A stretch of 64,000 nt of DNA, from positions 106,534 to 170,533 of the forward strand of contig JACRLC010000088.1 of assembly GCA_016235425.1 (NCBI GenBank), written 5' to 3'. The notes under the pieces were generated by a model, which saw only the letters and a program-made list of their open reading frames with translations, made no database searches and was not told where the DNA came from. The translations under genes were made by a program, and so were the position numbers. Below, piece by piece: positions 1-8,232 of this stretch (within the stretch, counting starts at the first letter, position 1; the number at the start of each line of letters is the position of its first letter). Source of the DNA: Chloroflexota bacterium. Its GTDB lineage: Bacteria > Chloroflexota > Anaerolineae > Anaerolineales > Villigracilaceae.

Positions 1-1
1 G

Positions 2-2821
2 CCTGCCGACAACCCGACGAAGGAACAGCCGCGCGGCCGCGATTATTTCGGCGGCGACCTCAAGGGCGTGGATCAATCGCTGGACTATCTCGAGTCCCTC
101 GGCGTCACCACCATCTATTTCAACCCGATCTTCGACTCGGGCTCCAATCACGGCTACGACACGCAGGATTACTACAAGATAGATCCCTACTTCGGCACGC
201 AAAAAGATTGGGAGAATCTTGTGAAGCACGCCCGCGAAAAACACATCAACATTGTTTTGGATGGTGTCTTCAATCACCTCTCATCGGATTCTCCCTTCTT
301 TGACCGTTACCATCACTATTCAACGGATGGCGCCTGTGAGTCGCTCTCTTCCCCGTATCGAAGCTGGTTCACCTTCCATGACGTTCCCGCAGGGACAGGG
401 AAGTGCGTCGGCAGTTCGGGACAGGCGAATTCCGCCACCTATGATGGCTGGTTCGGCTTCGACTCGATCCCCGTCATCAACAAGTCCCTGCCCGAAGTCC
501 AACAGTACTTCGTCACCGACCAAAACAGTGTCTCGAACTACTGGCTGGATAAAGGTGCGGAGGGCTGGCGCCTGGATGTGATGGGTGACTCGTCCTTCCC
601 TGCCGGTTATTGGGAAACCTTCCGCAGCGAAGTGAAGGACAACAAGTCTGATGCGCTCATCATCAGCGAGACATGGCAAAAGGACAGCACGCTCCTGCGC
701 ATGTTGCGCGGTGACCGCGCCGACACCACCATGAACTATCGCCTGCGCGATGCCATCCTCGGCCTGCTCGCCCCCCAGCCATTTGACTCGAAAGGCTTTG
801 CCGACAGCGGACGCATCATCCTGCCTTCCGAATTTGCCGCCCGCCTCGAATCCATTCGAGAGGATTATCCCAATGCGGCGTACTACTCGCTGATGAATCT
901 CGTGGACAGCCACGACACCGAGCGCATCCGCTGGACGTTGACACCGGGTGAGGAGACCACCGCAGACAAGGAACTCAACGCCGCGAACGTCGCCGAAGGA
1001 TTGCAGCGCCAGCAGCTCGCCTCGTTGATCCAGTTCACCGTGCCCGGCGCGCCGACTGTCTTTTACGGTGACGAGGCAGGCATAACCGGCGACGATGATC
1101 CCGATGACCGCCGCACCATGCCATCACTCGAAGACGAAGAAGATAACAACAGCCTCTTCAAACATTACCGGGCGCTCAACAAACTAAGGGATAAGAACGA
1201 TGTGCTGATAAATGGAGACTTCAAAGTCCTGCTTGCCGATGACGCATCACAGCTCCTCGCCTATGGCCGCAAGACCGAAGAACAAGGCGCGGTGATCATC
1301 GTCAATCGCGGAACACAGGCGCAGGCATTCAGCATCCCCGTTGCAGGCTATCTTCCGGACGGAGTCATCTTGAAGCGTGCGTATGTTGTCGGTAGCGGCG
1401 ACCCACAACAGGTCACGGTAACGAACGGTGCCATCGTTGGAAATATCGCCCCGTTAAGTGGTTTGATCCTCGTCACCGGCCGCGTTGATCTCAAACCCAC
1501 ATCCAATCCAACTGGCCTGTACGTGACCAATGAAGGCAATCAAACGGTCAGCCTCGAATGGGATGGCGTGACCGATTCCACCGGCTATAACGTTTATCGC
1601 AGTCCATTGAGCGGCGGCGGATGGGTCAAGGTAAACAGCGGTCTTCTGACAACCCCTGTATTCACCGATACCGGCCTGCAAAACTCAAAAACCTATTACT
1701 ACATTGTCACGGCCATGGATGACCACGGCAACGAAAGCGGATACTCCAACGAGGTCAGCGCGTTGCCGCATCTTTCGATTGGATGGGCCAACCTGCAATG
1801 GCCGCCCACGATGAGCCACACGATCAGCGCGGTTGACCGCACTGATAACGCCTATGGTCAGGTTTGGATTGACGGTGTGACCAATCAGCCCGGACAGACT
1901 CCGAGTCTGCGCGCGCAATTGGGCTTCGGGCCTTCCAACAGCGATCCAAATGGCAACCAGGATTGGGTTTGGGTTGATGCGGCGTTCAACACGGACGCGG
2001 GCAACAACGATGAATTCGTCGCCAGCATGATGCCTGAATCAATCGGCTCATTCGATTACGCCTACCGTTATACAACCACCAACGGTGCGAGTTGGATCTA
2101 CGCGGATTTGGACGGCATCGGGAATGGATACGATCCCGCCCAAGCCGGGAAACTGACCGTAAATTCAAGCGGCGATACCACCCCGCCAACAGTTCCGACC
2201 GGGCTGAATGTTCTTTCCGCTTCTCCCGCTGGGATTGAGTTGGCATGGGACGCCATTGTCGGTGATTCATCCCTGTTTGGTTATGAGGTCCTGCGCGCTG
2301 ATTCTTCAGGCGGCCCGTATACGATGATCGCGCGAGTTACCGGGACTTCCTACATGGACACGGTTGTCAGCGAAGGTGCGGCTTACTATTACGTGGTTCG
2401 CTCACTCGATCAATCCTTCAACCGCTCGGGCAATTCAAGTGAAGCCTCTGGGACGGCTCAATTGCGGACAGTCACCTTGACGTTTAACGTCACCGTCCCC
2501 GCCACGACAGATGCCACCGCCCGCTCCGTTTACATTGCCGGCTTCCTCAGCCGCCTGGATGGCGGCATGCCTGATTGGAACCCTGGCGCCGTTGTGCTGA
2601 CCCGCCTGGATGCCACTCACTGGACGATCACGTTCACCGGCAAAGAGTCCACGCAGATCGAATACAAGTACACGCTGGGCGATTGGGAGCATGTGGAGAA
2701 GGATGGCGCCTGCGGCGAAATTGCCAACCGCTTGCTCACGCTCAGTTATGGAACTACGGGAACCCAAACCATAAACGACACCATACTCAATTGGAGAAAC
2801 GTGGCTCCGTGCGGTAACTGA
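2..2821 (+). CDS. GH13 alpha-amylase/neopullulanase-type hydrolase with Fn3 and starch-binding modules (5' truncated)
   Basis: The frame is open to the left edge, so the N-terminus and any signal peptide lie outside the window. Numbering from the Met codon at 68, a GH13 catalytic barrel fills about residues 1-470. It shows the nucleophile in GWRLD (D170), the acid/base in IISETW (E201) and the third carboxylate in VDSHD (D283), plus the FNPIF and VFNH signatures. Two fibronectin type III-like modules follow, about 480-570 and 705-800, separated by a segment of about 130 residues without a clear family. The last about 115 residues (VTLTFNVTVP... to NWRNVAPCG) resemble a CBM20/amylopullulanase-type starch-binding domain. 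The architecture is that of a secreted or surface alpha-glucan hydrolase acting on starch, glycogen or pullulan. Exact bond specificity cannot be read from the sequence. A terminator follows directly. Confidence 0.93.
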   Translation, partial: PADNPTKEQPRGRDYFGGDLKGVDQSLDYLESLGVTTIYFNPIFDSGSNHGYDTQDYYKIDPYFGTQKDWENLVKHAREKHINIVLDGVFNHLSSDSPFFDRYHHYSTDGACESLSSPYRSWFTFHDVPAGTGKCVGSSGQANSATYDGWFGFDSIPVINKSLPEVQQYFVTDQNSVSNYWLDKGAEGWRLDVMGDSSFPAGYWETFRSEVKDNKSDALIISETWQKDSTLLRMLRGDRADTTMNYRLRDAILGLLAPQPFDSKGFADSGRIILPSEFAARLESIREDYPNAAYYSLMNLVDSHDTERIRWTLTPGEETTADKELNAANVAEGLQRQQLASLIQFTVPGAPTVFYGDEAGITGDDDPDDRRTMPSLEDEEDNNSLFKHYRALNKLRDKNDVLINGDFKVLLADDASQLLAYGRKTEEQGAVIIVNRGTQAQAFSIPVAGYLPDGVILKRAYVVGSGDPQQVTVTNGAIVGNIAPLSGLILVTGRVDLKPTSNPTGLYVTNEGNQTVSLEWDGVTDSTGYNVYRSPLSGGGWVKVNSGLLTTPVFTDTGLQNSKTYYYIVTAMDDHGNESGYSNEVSALPHLSIGWANLQWPPTMSHTISAVDRTDNAYGQVWIDGVTNQPGQTPSLRAQLGFGPSNSDPNGNQDWVWVDAAFNTDAGNNDEFVASMMPESIGSFDYAYRYTTTNGASWIYADLDGIGNGYDPAQAGKLTVNSSGDTTPPTVPTGLNVLSASPAGIELAWDAIVGDSSLFGYEVLRADSSGGPYTMIARVTGTSYMDTVVSEGAAYYYVVRSLDQSFNRSGNSSEASGTAQLRTVTLTFNVTVPATTDATARSVYIAGFLSRLDGGMPDWNPGAVVLTRLDATHWTITFTGKESTQIEYKYTLGDWEHVEKDGACGEIANRLLTLSYGTTGTQTINDTILNWRNVAPCGN

Positions 2822-2835
2822 TAATCTCTCTGAAA

Positions 2836-2873
2836 AAAAACGAACAGGCACCGAATGATGCCTGTTCGTTTTT
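2836..2873. terminator. Bidirectional intrinsic terminator
   Basis: A perfect 15-bp inverted repeat (arms 2836-2850 and 2859-2873, loop 2851-2858) has an A tract on the left and a T tract on the right. It can stop the amylase gene on the plus strand and the pterin dehydratase gene on the minus strand. Confidence 0.9.
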
Positions 2874-2897
2874 AAATTAAGCCTCTTCGATTGCCCA

Positions 2898-3239
2898 TTA
2901 ATTACCGGCGACCTCATCCGTCTTCGCGGCCATGATGAAATCATTCCTGTGCAGGCCGCGGACCACATGCGTCCACCATTGAACCGTAACCTTCCCCCAC
3001 TCCGTCGCAATCAGCGGGTGATGTCCTTCTTCCTCGGCAATCCCACCAATTTTGTTGGTGAAATCGAGCGCTTCGGCAAAATTCTTGAGTTTGAAGACGC
3101 GCTCCAATCGCTTGGCACCGTCCACTTCCCTGACCTGCCATTGCGGGACATGGAACATCAAATCTTCAATCTCCGCGTCGGTCAAAGCCGGTTCGCCCAC
3201 GCGGCAGGCAACACATTTTCCAGCGGCAAGGTTGATCAT
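2898..3239 (-). CDS. phhB: 4a-hydroxytetrahydrobiopterin (pterin-4a-carbinolamine) dehydratase
   Basis: This 113-residue protein has the normal length for the PCD/DCoH family and carries the signature EEEGHHP (the His pair of the active site) followed by the WGKVTVQWWTH strand-helix. The enzyme dehydrates 4a-hydroxy-tetrahydropterins, usually to recycle the cofactor of aromatic amino acid hydroxylases. No hydroxylase is nearby, so the partner is unknown; in many bacteria the protein is linked to molybdopterin or folate metabolism instead. The N-terminal CVAC cysteine pair (MINLAAGKCVACRVG) is common in bacterial members. On the minus strand AAAGGAAG precedes the ATG by about 6 nt. Confidence 0.92.
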   Translation of the reverse strand: MINLAAGKCVACRVGEPALTDAEIEDLMFHVPQWQVREVDGAKRLERVFKLKNFAEALDFTNKIGGIAEEEGHHPLIATEWGKVTVQWWTHVVRGLHRNDFIMAAKTDEVAGN

Positions 3240-3285
3240 CGTACACTTCCTTTCTAAAATAGACTTTATCGGTAATTGGGAAAAA

Positions 3286-3340
3286 CGTCCCGAAGGTTGC
3301 CGTCAGATATCCAAATTACTCGAAATAAACCTTCGGGACG
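3286..3340. repeat. Dispersed palindromic element, CGTCCCGAAGGTT type
   Basis: Arms CGTCCCGAAGGTT (3286-3298) and its exact reverse complement (3328-3340) flank 29 nt. The left arm recurs at 12027-12039. The element lies between phhB and the next membrane protein; no gene is visible in this gap. Confidence 0.75.
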
Positions 3341-3374
3341 ATGCTCGTACATTATTTCCGATAATGTCCAATAT

Positions 3375-3752
3375 CTAAAATACGGGTAAAAGATGGAGTA
3401 CACCACCGATAAAAAACAGGACAGTCATGCCATTTGACACTTTATGTTTCAGGCCAAAGAAGACGACCTGCTCAACTGTCCGCATGAACCAGAAGACCGA
3501 AAAGGCAATCAAAAGCGTTTGACCCAGCTTGGTCATGGTTAATTCAGGTTGAAACACAAAGGAAACATACGCCATGACTAAAAACATGTAAGTCAGGCGC
3601 AGGTTCAGGATTTGCATCACCGAACGATTGACATGAGTCAATGACGCAAGGTCTTCCTTCCATTTGAAAATCCTCCAGAAGAAGAGATGAAAGACTGCAA
3701 ATCCCAGGTTGTAGATACCGCAAAGTGTCAGCAGAAATTTTGGTTCAAGCAT
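3375..3752 (-). CDS. Small four-helix membrane protein of unknown function
   Basis: This 125-residue protein has about four hydrophobic segments (about residues 6-27, 47-67, 76-97 and 107-124), which fill almost the whole chain. The loops are short and basic (WRIFKWKED, RSVMQ, LKHKVSNG). I recognise no named family. It lies between the tal-pgi fusion gene and phhB on the same strand, but repeats separate it from both, so it is probably a stand-alone unit. An inner-membrane location is inferred only from hydrophobicity. Confidence 0.75.
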   Translation of the reverse strand: MLEPKFLLTLCGIYNLGFAVFHLFFWRIFKWKEDLASLTHVNRSVMQILNLRLTYMFLVMAYVSFVFQPELTMTKLGQTLLIAFSVFWFMRTVEQVVFFGLKHKVSNGMTVLFFIGGVLHLLPVF

Positions 3753-3759
3753 TTTGTAA

Positions 3760-3813
3760 AGCGGACTGAAGTCCGCGCTCCGCTCGTTTTTGGATTGCGG
3801 ACTTTAGTCCGCT
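3760..3813. repeat. Paired GCGGACT-type palindromes
   Basis: AGCGGACTGAAGTCCGC and GCGGACTTTAGTCCGCT are each near-palindromic and are also inverted with respect to each other across about 20 nt. The last bases overlap the stop codon of the tal-pgi gene. It may act as its transcript end, although no clear T tract follows. Similar compact palindromes occur at 8199, 14287 and 47197. Confidence 0.75.
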
Positions 3814-6583
3814 AACTCACCAACTTCTCTAAATCCCTTACCGAATCCAACTTTACGCGCAACACGCGCCTGCCGGCGGCCTTCAACGCTTCGTAATCAC
3901 CTAACGCCTGCGCATGTAACAACGTTGCAAAAGTCAAACCTTCGGTGGGAATGTCCATGTCATCCTGCGCGTCGTAGACGACCTGAACGAACCAGCCCTT
4001 GTTCGGGCCGCCTTTGTGGAATTGGCCTGTCGAATGTTGGAAGCGCGGACCGAAGCCAGCGGTCACGGCACACTTGGTTTTCGCGCGGATTGCCACACGC
4101 AGTTTTTGGATTACGTCAATCATTTCTCCGTTGCGCGGCAGATATGCGTTGATGGAAATAAAATCTCCATCTTTCGCGCCAGACAAGAATTTCTCCATAG
4201 CGGACTTTGCGTCCTTCACATTCACCAAATCCACATCGGCGAGATCGCCCGTCTTTTGATAATCCGCAATCTTCGCCTTTGTGCGATTTTTGCTGTCCTG
4301 CACGTCAGGCTGATCAAACGCATTCACACCAAGAATGGAGCACGCCGCCGAAACCGCAATCTCCCAGCGGAAGAATTCCGCGCCCACTTCGTAGAGATTG
4401 GAGATTGGGGATTCGATGACAGGATGACCCGCACCGCGAAGCGCGGCGATTGATTCAGCTAATTCGCCTGTTTGACGCAGATAAACAAACAAGCGGTCAT
4501 CCCCATAGACTTCGGGCGCGCCGACTGGTTCCAATGCAACGGGCAGGATTCCCTTCCCATGCTTGCCGCTCGACTCGGCAACGACCTGCTCGATCCAGCC
4601 TGCCAACGCGGACAAAGGCGCATCACACAGGACCGTCAACTTGTCGCGGCCTGCGAGAGCAGACTCAGCCATCACGGCTCCCAACGCCATCCCAGGGTTA
4701 CGCGCCACAGGGACATCCATGCCGCATTGACGTTTCATCCAATCGGCGTGGTCGAGCAGACGGGGCAAGTCCATGCCGAGCAAGGCGGCGGGGACCATGC
4801 CGAAATCCGTCAGCGCGGAGAAGCGGCCGCCGACCATTTCATCGGAGGAGAAAATTATTCGGAAGCCGCGCTCACGTGCGAGCCTTTCGAGCGAAGTGCT
4901 TGTATCGGTAATGGCGGCGAAACGCGAGCCATCACCTTTGGATAGTTCCCAAAAATAATCGAACGCGGCCATGACTTCCGCCGTGCCGCCTGATTTGCTG
5001 GCGACGATGTACAACGACTTGTTGGGCGGATAATCCAGCGCGGCTTGTTTAACTTGGATTGGGTCAGTCGAATCCAAAATTGCAAGGGACAACGAGAGGC
5101 CCCCCTCTTTCTCTCCCCCCATTTTCGGGGAAAATGGGGGGAGATGGAGGGGGGCCGCGGCAAGCAATGAACTCAACACTTCCGCGGTCAATGACGAACC
5201 GCCCATGCCGAGCACAAGCACGCGGTCAATGCCTGCTTTTTGGATTTCATCTGCAAAGGCTTTGTACGCGGGAGTCAAAGCGCGGGCTTTTTCGGGGGAG
5301 TCCAGCCAGCCAAGCCGGATTTCGACTTCGGCCTGCCCAAGCGGGTCGTTTGCCCAAAGAGTTGGATCATGGCTCCAGAGGCGCGCGGGAACGGAATCCA
5401 CCTCGAGCTGAGTTAAACGTTTGGAAACGGAATCAGCCAGGGGTCCAAGAGAAGATGCGGCGTTCTTCCTTCTTTCATCAATCGTCGCAAGCAATTGCGT
5501 GAACGCGTCCGAGAAGGATTTGACTCCTTCGTCTTCCAATTCCTGGGTGACAACGTCCATCGAAATGCCCGCGGCTTCGAGTTTCGCAAGGTCTGCGCGG
5601 GATTTGTCGAGGCCGTTCGTGAGGGTGATTTCAGCAACGCCATGGTCACGGAAGGCATCGAGCGTGGCGGGCGGGACGGTGTTGACGGTGTTCGCACCGA
5701 TAAGGTTGTCCACGTAGATAGTGTCGGGGTAAGCGGGATTCTTCGTGCTGGTCGAGGCCCACAGCGGACGCTGGAAGCGCGCACCGTTGACTCTGAGTTT
5801 TTCCCAGCGTTCGCCCGCGAAGGTTTGCTCAAAAATTTCGTAGGCAAGTTTGGCGTTTGCAATCGCGGCCTTGCCGCGCAAGGGCGAACCTTCGGGAAGT
5901 TTCGGGTCAATCTTGGTATCCACGCGCGAGACAAAGAACGATGCGACTGATGCGATGTGGTCAAGCCCCTCACCCTGCCCTTCGCGAAGCATCCCTGTGG
6001 GGCTCCCAGTAGGAGAGGGTCGCTGAAGGTAGTCTTCGAGGCCGCTGAGGTAGGCGTCCATCACTTCGGCATAGCGCACCAGCGAAAAGATGAGCGTGAC
6101 ATTGACATTCACGCCCGCGCCAATGGCCTTGCGAATTGCAGGGATGCCCGCTTTTGTGGCGGGAATTTTCACCATGAGATTCGGCTTCGCCACGCGCGCC
6201 CAAAGTCCCTGTGCCTGCGCGGCTGTGCCTTCGGTATCGTTCGCAAGATACGGACTCACTTCGAGACTCACGTATCCATCGCCGCCGTTGGTTTCTTCGT
6301 ACAAGGGTAAAAATGAATCGCAGGCTTCCTTGATATCTTCAATCGCGAGCTGCCAGAAGATTTTTTCTTTATCCCAGCCTGCCCATGCGAGCGGCGTGAG
6401 CGCGGAATCGTAATCGTTGGTTTTTGCAATCGCATTGTTGAAAATGGTCGGGTTGGAAGTGACACCGCGAATGTCACCGCGTTGAATCATGGAGTTGAGT
6501 TCGCCGTTTTCGAGAAGTTTTCTTTGGATGTTGTCGTACCAGAGGGATTGGCCGAGGGAGGTGAGTTTTTGAATGGGATTCAT
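3812..6583 (-). CDS. tal-pgi: Bifunctional transaldolase / glucose-6-phosphate isomerase
   Basis: The 923-residue protein is a natural fusion. Residues 1 to about 375 are transaldolase, with VTSNPTIF, the Schiff-base lysine in NLMVKIPAT (K139) and a [14 protein letters not shown] segment. Residues about 390-923 are glucose-6-phosphate isomerase, with [24 protein letters not shown] and a [12 protein letters not shown]-terminal signature. It links the non-oxidative pentose phosphate route to glycolysis. Such fusions are known in Chloroflexota and some other bacteria. Two palindromic repeats sit inside the reading frame without breaking it. They encode Pro/Gly-rich inserts at about residues 188-207 (transaldolase part) and 476-496 (isomerase part). 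tkt and rpiB lie upstream on the same strand. The ATG at 6583 starts the conserved [18 protein letters not shown] sequence. Confidence 0.95.
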   Translation of the reverse strand: MNPIQKLTSLGQSLWYDNIQRKLLENGELNSMIQRGDIRGVTSNPTIFNNAIAKTNDYDSALTPLAWAGWDKEKIFWQLAIEDIKEACDSFLPLYEETNGGDGYVSLEVSPYLANDTEGTAAQAQGLWARVAKPNLMVKIPATKAGIPAIRKAIGAGVNVNVTLIFSLVRYAEVMDAYLSGLEDYLQRPSPTGSPTGMLREGQGEGLDHIASVASFFVSRVDTKIDPKLPEGSPLRGKAAIANAKLAYEIFEQTFAGERWEKLRVNGARFQRPLWASTSTKNPAYPDTIYVDNLIGANTVNTVPPATLDAFRDHGVAEITLTNGLDKSRADLAKLEAAGISMDVVTQELEDEGVKSFSDAFTQLLATIDERRKNAASSLGPLADSVSKRLTQLEVDSVPARLWSHDPTLWANDPLGQAEVEIRLGWLDSPEKARALTPAYKAFADEIQKAGIDRVLVLGMGGSSLTAEVLSSLLAAAPLHLPPFSPKMGGEKEGGLSLSLAILDSTDPIQVKQAALDYPPNKSLYIVASKSGGTAEVMAAFDYFWELSKGDGSRFAAITDTSTSLERLARERGFRIIFSSDEMVGGRFSALTDFGMVPAALLGMDLPRLLDHADWMKRQCGMDVPVARNPGMALGAVMAESALAGRDKLTVLCDAPLSALAGWIEQVVAESSGKHGKGILPVALEPVGAPEVYGDDRLFVYLRQTGELAESIAALRGAGHPVIESPISNLYEVGAEFFRWEIAVSAACSILGVNAFDQPDVQDSKNRTKAKIADYQKTGDLADVDLVNVKDAKSAMEKFLSGAKDGDFISINAYLPRNGEMIDVIQKLRVAIRAKTKCAVTAGFGPRFQHSTGQFHKGGPNKGWFVQVVYDAQDDMDIPTEGLTFATLLHAQALGDYEALKAAGRRVLRVKLDSVRDLEKLVS
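5098..5156. repeat. Palindromic repeat inserted in-frame in the isomerase part of tal-pgi
   Basis: A 59-bp near-perfect inverted repeat (arms about 29 and 27 nt, core CCCCCCATTTTC/GAAAATGGGGGG around a 3-nt loop) lies between the codons for LSSLLAA and LAILDST. On the coding strand it yields a [22 protein letters not shown] peptide that replaces nothing recognisable in the family. Its purine/pyrimidine strand bias is typical of an intergenic repeat, not of the gene. Confidence 0.85.
5965..6022. repeat. Palindromic repeat inserted in-frame in the transaldolase part of tal-pgi
   Basis: The segment CCCCTCACCCTGCCC ... AGGAGAGGGT resembles a common dispersed bacterial repeat whose ends are CCCTCACC and GGAGAGGG. 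It is read in-frame as a [19 protein letters not shown] peptide at residues about 188-207, in a loop where transaldolases normally have no such insert. Confidence 0.75.
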
Positions 6584-6610
6584 TTTTTGTTCGATAGTTG
6601 GGTGAGATAA

Positions 6611-6700
6611 AGGATGAAAGATGAATTAGGAAGGATGTGTGTTGCGTGTTCCGTTGTGTGCTTGTCTGCTTGTTTCCGTGTCTGCCTGTCTACGCGTCTC
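6611..6700 (+). repeat. Composite micro-tandem repeat: (GATGAAA)n, GTGTTGC-type units, (CTTGTNTN)n
   Basis: Degenerate GATGAAA units (about 6611-6637) are followed by GTGTTGC/GTGTTCC units and then five octamers at 6661-6700: CTTGTCTG, CTTGTTTC, CGTGTCTG, CCTGTCTA, CGCGTCTC. The same three-part order occurs at 29447-29567. The heptamer and octamer parts recur at 31382-31502, and the octamers alone at 12896-13009. Confidence 0.8.
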
Positions 6701-6708
6701 CATCTACA

Positions 6709-7020
6709 TCAGACTTTCTCCAAACAGGGGTCGTCACGAATGACAGCGATCTGCTGTCCCAGATAGGCCACAGGCGGGAGACCGTGCCAGCGCCGCAACA
6801 AATGATAGGCGGGAGAAGTCAGCAAGCGGCAAGCCTCTACAGCGGGCTTCCATTCCTCTTTGCGAATTTCAGTAACTGTGACTTCGCGAGGCAGCAAGCC
6901 AAAATCCCAGGCGGCGCACAAGCGGGCGATAAAATCCACCCGATCCGCCAGGGATTCCAGCACATCAGGTGCGTCCGCATCCGGGTATAAAGAACCGTCC
7001 AGCCAGCGGGACTCATTCAT
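6709..7020 (-). CDS. Hypothetical protein downstream of an AbiEii-like nucleotidyltransferase
   Basis: This 103-residue soluble protein (MNESRWLDGSLY...) has no motif I recognise. Its start overlaps the 3' end of the AbiEii-like gene by 8 nt, which indicates translational coupling. It is rich in Trp, Arg and Asp/Glu with predicted helices. Given the coupling, an accessory or antitoxin-like role to the nucleotidyltransferase is possible. However, known AbiE antitoxins (AbiEi) are winged-helix proteins encoded upstream, and nothing here resembles them. The C-terminal codons run up to the composite repeat at 6611-6700. Confidence 0.7.
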   Translation of the reverse strand: MNESRWLDGSLYPDADAPDVLESLADRVDFIARLCAAWDFGLLPREVTVTEIRKEEWKPAVEACRLLTSPAYHLLRRWHGLPPVAYLGQQIAVIRDDPCLEKV

Positions 7021-7717
7021 CTTTTTTTACATCCAAAAAAACATTGGAAAACCAATCCCGCACCTGACGGGCCTGCTCGCGTTGTTCCATATCGGTAATG
7101 TTCTCCAAGGGACGATGCAGGGCAATTCGTTCGAGGTGGGTTTCAGCGGCAAGACGGGCGCGGGAGGTATTCGCGTCATTGCCAGACAGGTTTTGTCTCT
7201 GCCGCCAAAGAGTCCAACACTCGCCTGCGCTTAACAATCCAGCCTTGCAAAGCGAATAAATATCCAAAAAATCGCGCGGCGCTCCTCGTTCAATCAAGGC
7301 AACCATTTTCGCGGCTACAAGGTCGGGCAGGCTGTCCAGCGGAACGTCAATCCAATTCGCTGAGACAGGCTCTTGAAGACGCGCGGAGCGGGCGGCAATC
7401 TGAAAACTGAAAACCACCTTGTCACCCTGGAATAATTCAACGCTGACCACATCACCCCAGGCGCGAACGCTTGTGCGGCCAAATTTAGACAATGCAATTT
7501 CCAGAACACGCACCACGGCTTGCCTTTGATGGTCGGCCAGCGCATCAGACCACCACGCATCCACATCATGTGTTGAACGATAGTCGAGGTAATGAAACAA
7601 CCCAAATGCACCGCCGAGGGAAATATGCTCCGCCAGGTTCGCTTTGACCAACGCATCCAGGCAGGCTCGCGCGTATGGAGACAAATGGGCTGGTTGTCGA
7701 GGCTGGATATTTTTCAT
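7013..7717 (-). CDS. Nucleotidyltransferase, AbiEii/AbiGii (type IV toxin) family
   Basis: The 234-residue protein has the DNA polymerase beta-type nucleotidyltransferase core. GGAFGLFHYL at 35-44 is followed by RSTHDVDAW, whose D51 and D53 are the metal-binding pair. The family-typical helix PDLVAAKMVALIERGAPRDFLDIYSL comes later. Members transfer nucleotides to tRNA or protein targets, and some are toxins of AbiE or MenA type. The gene overlaps the 3' end of rpiB by 4 nt, yet it has its own -10 box TATAAT at 7727-7732 and no ribosome binding site, so it may be transcribed separately. Toxin activity is inference; no AbiEi-like antitoxin precedes it. Confidence 0.82.
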   Translation of the reverse strand: MKNIQPRQPAHLSPYARACLDALVKANLAEHISLGGAFGLFHYLDYRSTHDVDAWWSDALADHQRQAVVRVLEIALSKFGRTSVRAWGDVVSVELFQGDKVVFSFQIAARSARLQEPVSANWIDVPLDSLPDLVAAKMVALIERGAPRDFLDIYSLCKAGLLSAGECWTLWRQRQNLSGNDANTSRARLAAETHLERIALHRPLENITDMEQREQARQVRDWFSNVFLDVKKDE

Positions 7718-8184
7718 GCGTCGAAAATTATACCGTCTTCCATCGCTTTAATCTTTCCCACGCGCCTCGCCAGCCTCTCGCCGCCCGCGTCATTCCCCTG
7801 ATAACGCGCATTCAAAAACGCAGGCACAAGCACCTTTGCCAGTTCAGGCCCAATCACGCGGCCGCCGAGACAAAGCACATTCATATCGTCGTGCAAAACA
7901 CCTTGCGCGGCGGAATATGTATCGTGGCAAATCGCGGCCCAGACGCCTTTCATCTTGTTGGCGGCGATGCACGCGCCCACACCGGAGCCGCACACCAAAA
8001 TCCCGCGCTCGGCTTCGCCATTTTGGATCGCGCGGCCAAGTTTCTCGGTAAAGTCGGGAAAGTCCACGCTCTCGGTTGAATTCGTCCCCAGGTCAAGCGG
8101 CTCGTGTCCTGCGGCGCGCACTGCTTCGAGCACAGTCGTTTTCAACGGGAATCCCGCGTGGTCACATGCTACAGCTATTTTCAT
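7714..8184 (-). CDS. rpiB: Ribose-5-phosphate isomerase B
   Basis: The 156-residue protein begins MKIAVACDHAGF and has the RpiB/LacAB signatures: an early Asp-His pair, a GILVCGSGVGACIAANK phosphate loop containing the active-site Cys, and the NVLCLGGRVIG segment. It interconverts ribose 5-phosphate and ribulose 5-phosphate. I prefer the ATG at 8184 over the ATG at 8187, because AAAGGTG then lies at a normal distance. The gene stands between tkt and tal-pgi, which gives three non-oxidative pentose phosphate enzymes on one strand. Confidence 0.94.
   Translation of the reverse strand: MKIAVACDHAGFPLKTTVLEAVRAAGHEPLDLGTNSTESVDFPDFTEKLGRAIQNGEAERGILVCGSGVGACIAANKMKGVWAAICHDTYSAAQGVLHDDMNVLCLGGRVIGPELAKVLVPAFLNARYQGNDAGGERLARRVGKIKAMEDGIIFDA
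7727..7732 (-). promoter_or_regulatory. -10 box (TATAAT) of the AbiEii-like gene, near-leaderless
   Basis: On the minus strand TATAAT is followed by 9 nt and then the ATG at 7717. The box lies inside the last codons of rpiB, so transcription would begin 1-3 nt before the start codon. Confidence 0.55.
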
Positions 8185-8198
8185 CATTCACCTTTATC

Positions 8199-8228
8199 TT
8201 GTACCGCGACATGAATGTCGCGGTACAA
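8199..8228. repeat. Perfect 30-bp palindrome between tkt and rpiB
   Basis: TTGTACCGCGACAT and its exact reverse complement are separated only by GA. It lies 4 nt after the tkt stop and 14 nt before the rpiB ribosome binding site. The core GCGACATGAATGTCGC resembles the element at 14287-14330. It could form a strong RNA hairpin that modulates tkt-rpiB read-through. Confidence 0.8.
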
Positions 8229-8232
8229 ACCA

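Noticed and set aside
320..913. 197-codon open frame on the minus strand
   Set aside because: Antisense to the amylase catalytic domain.
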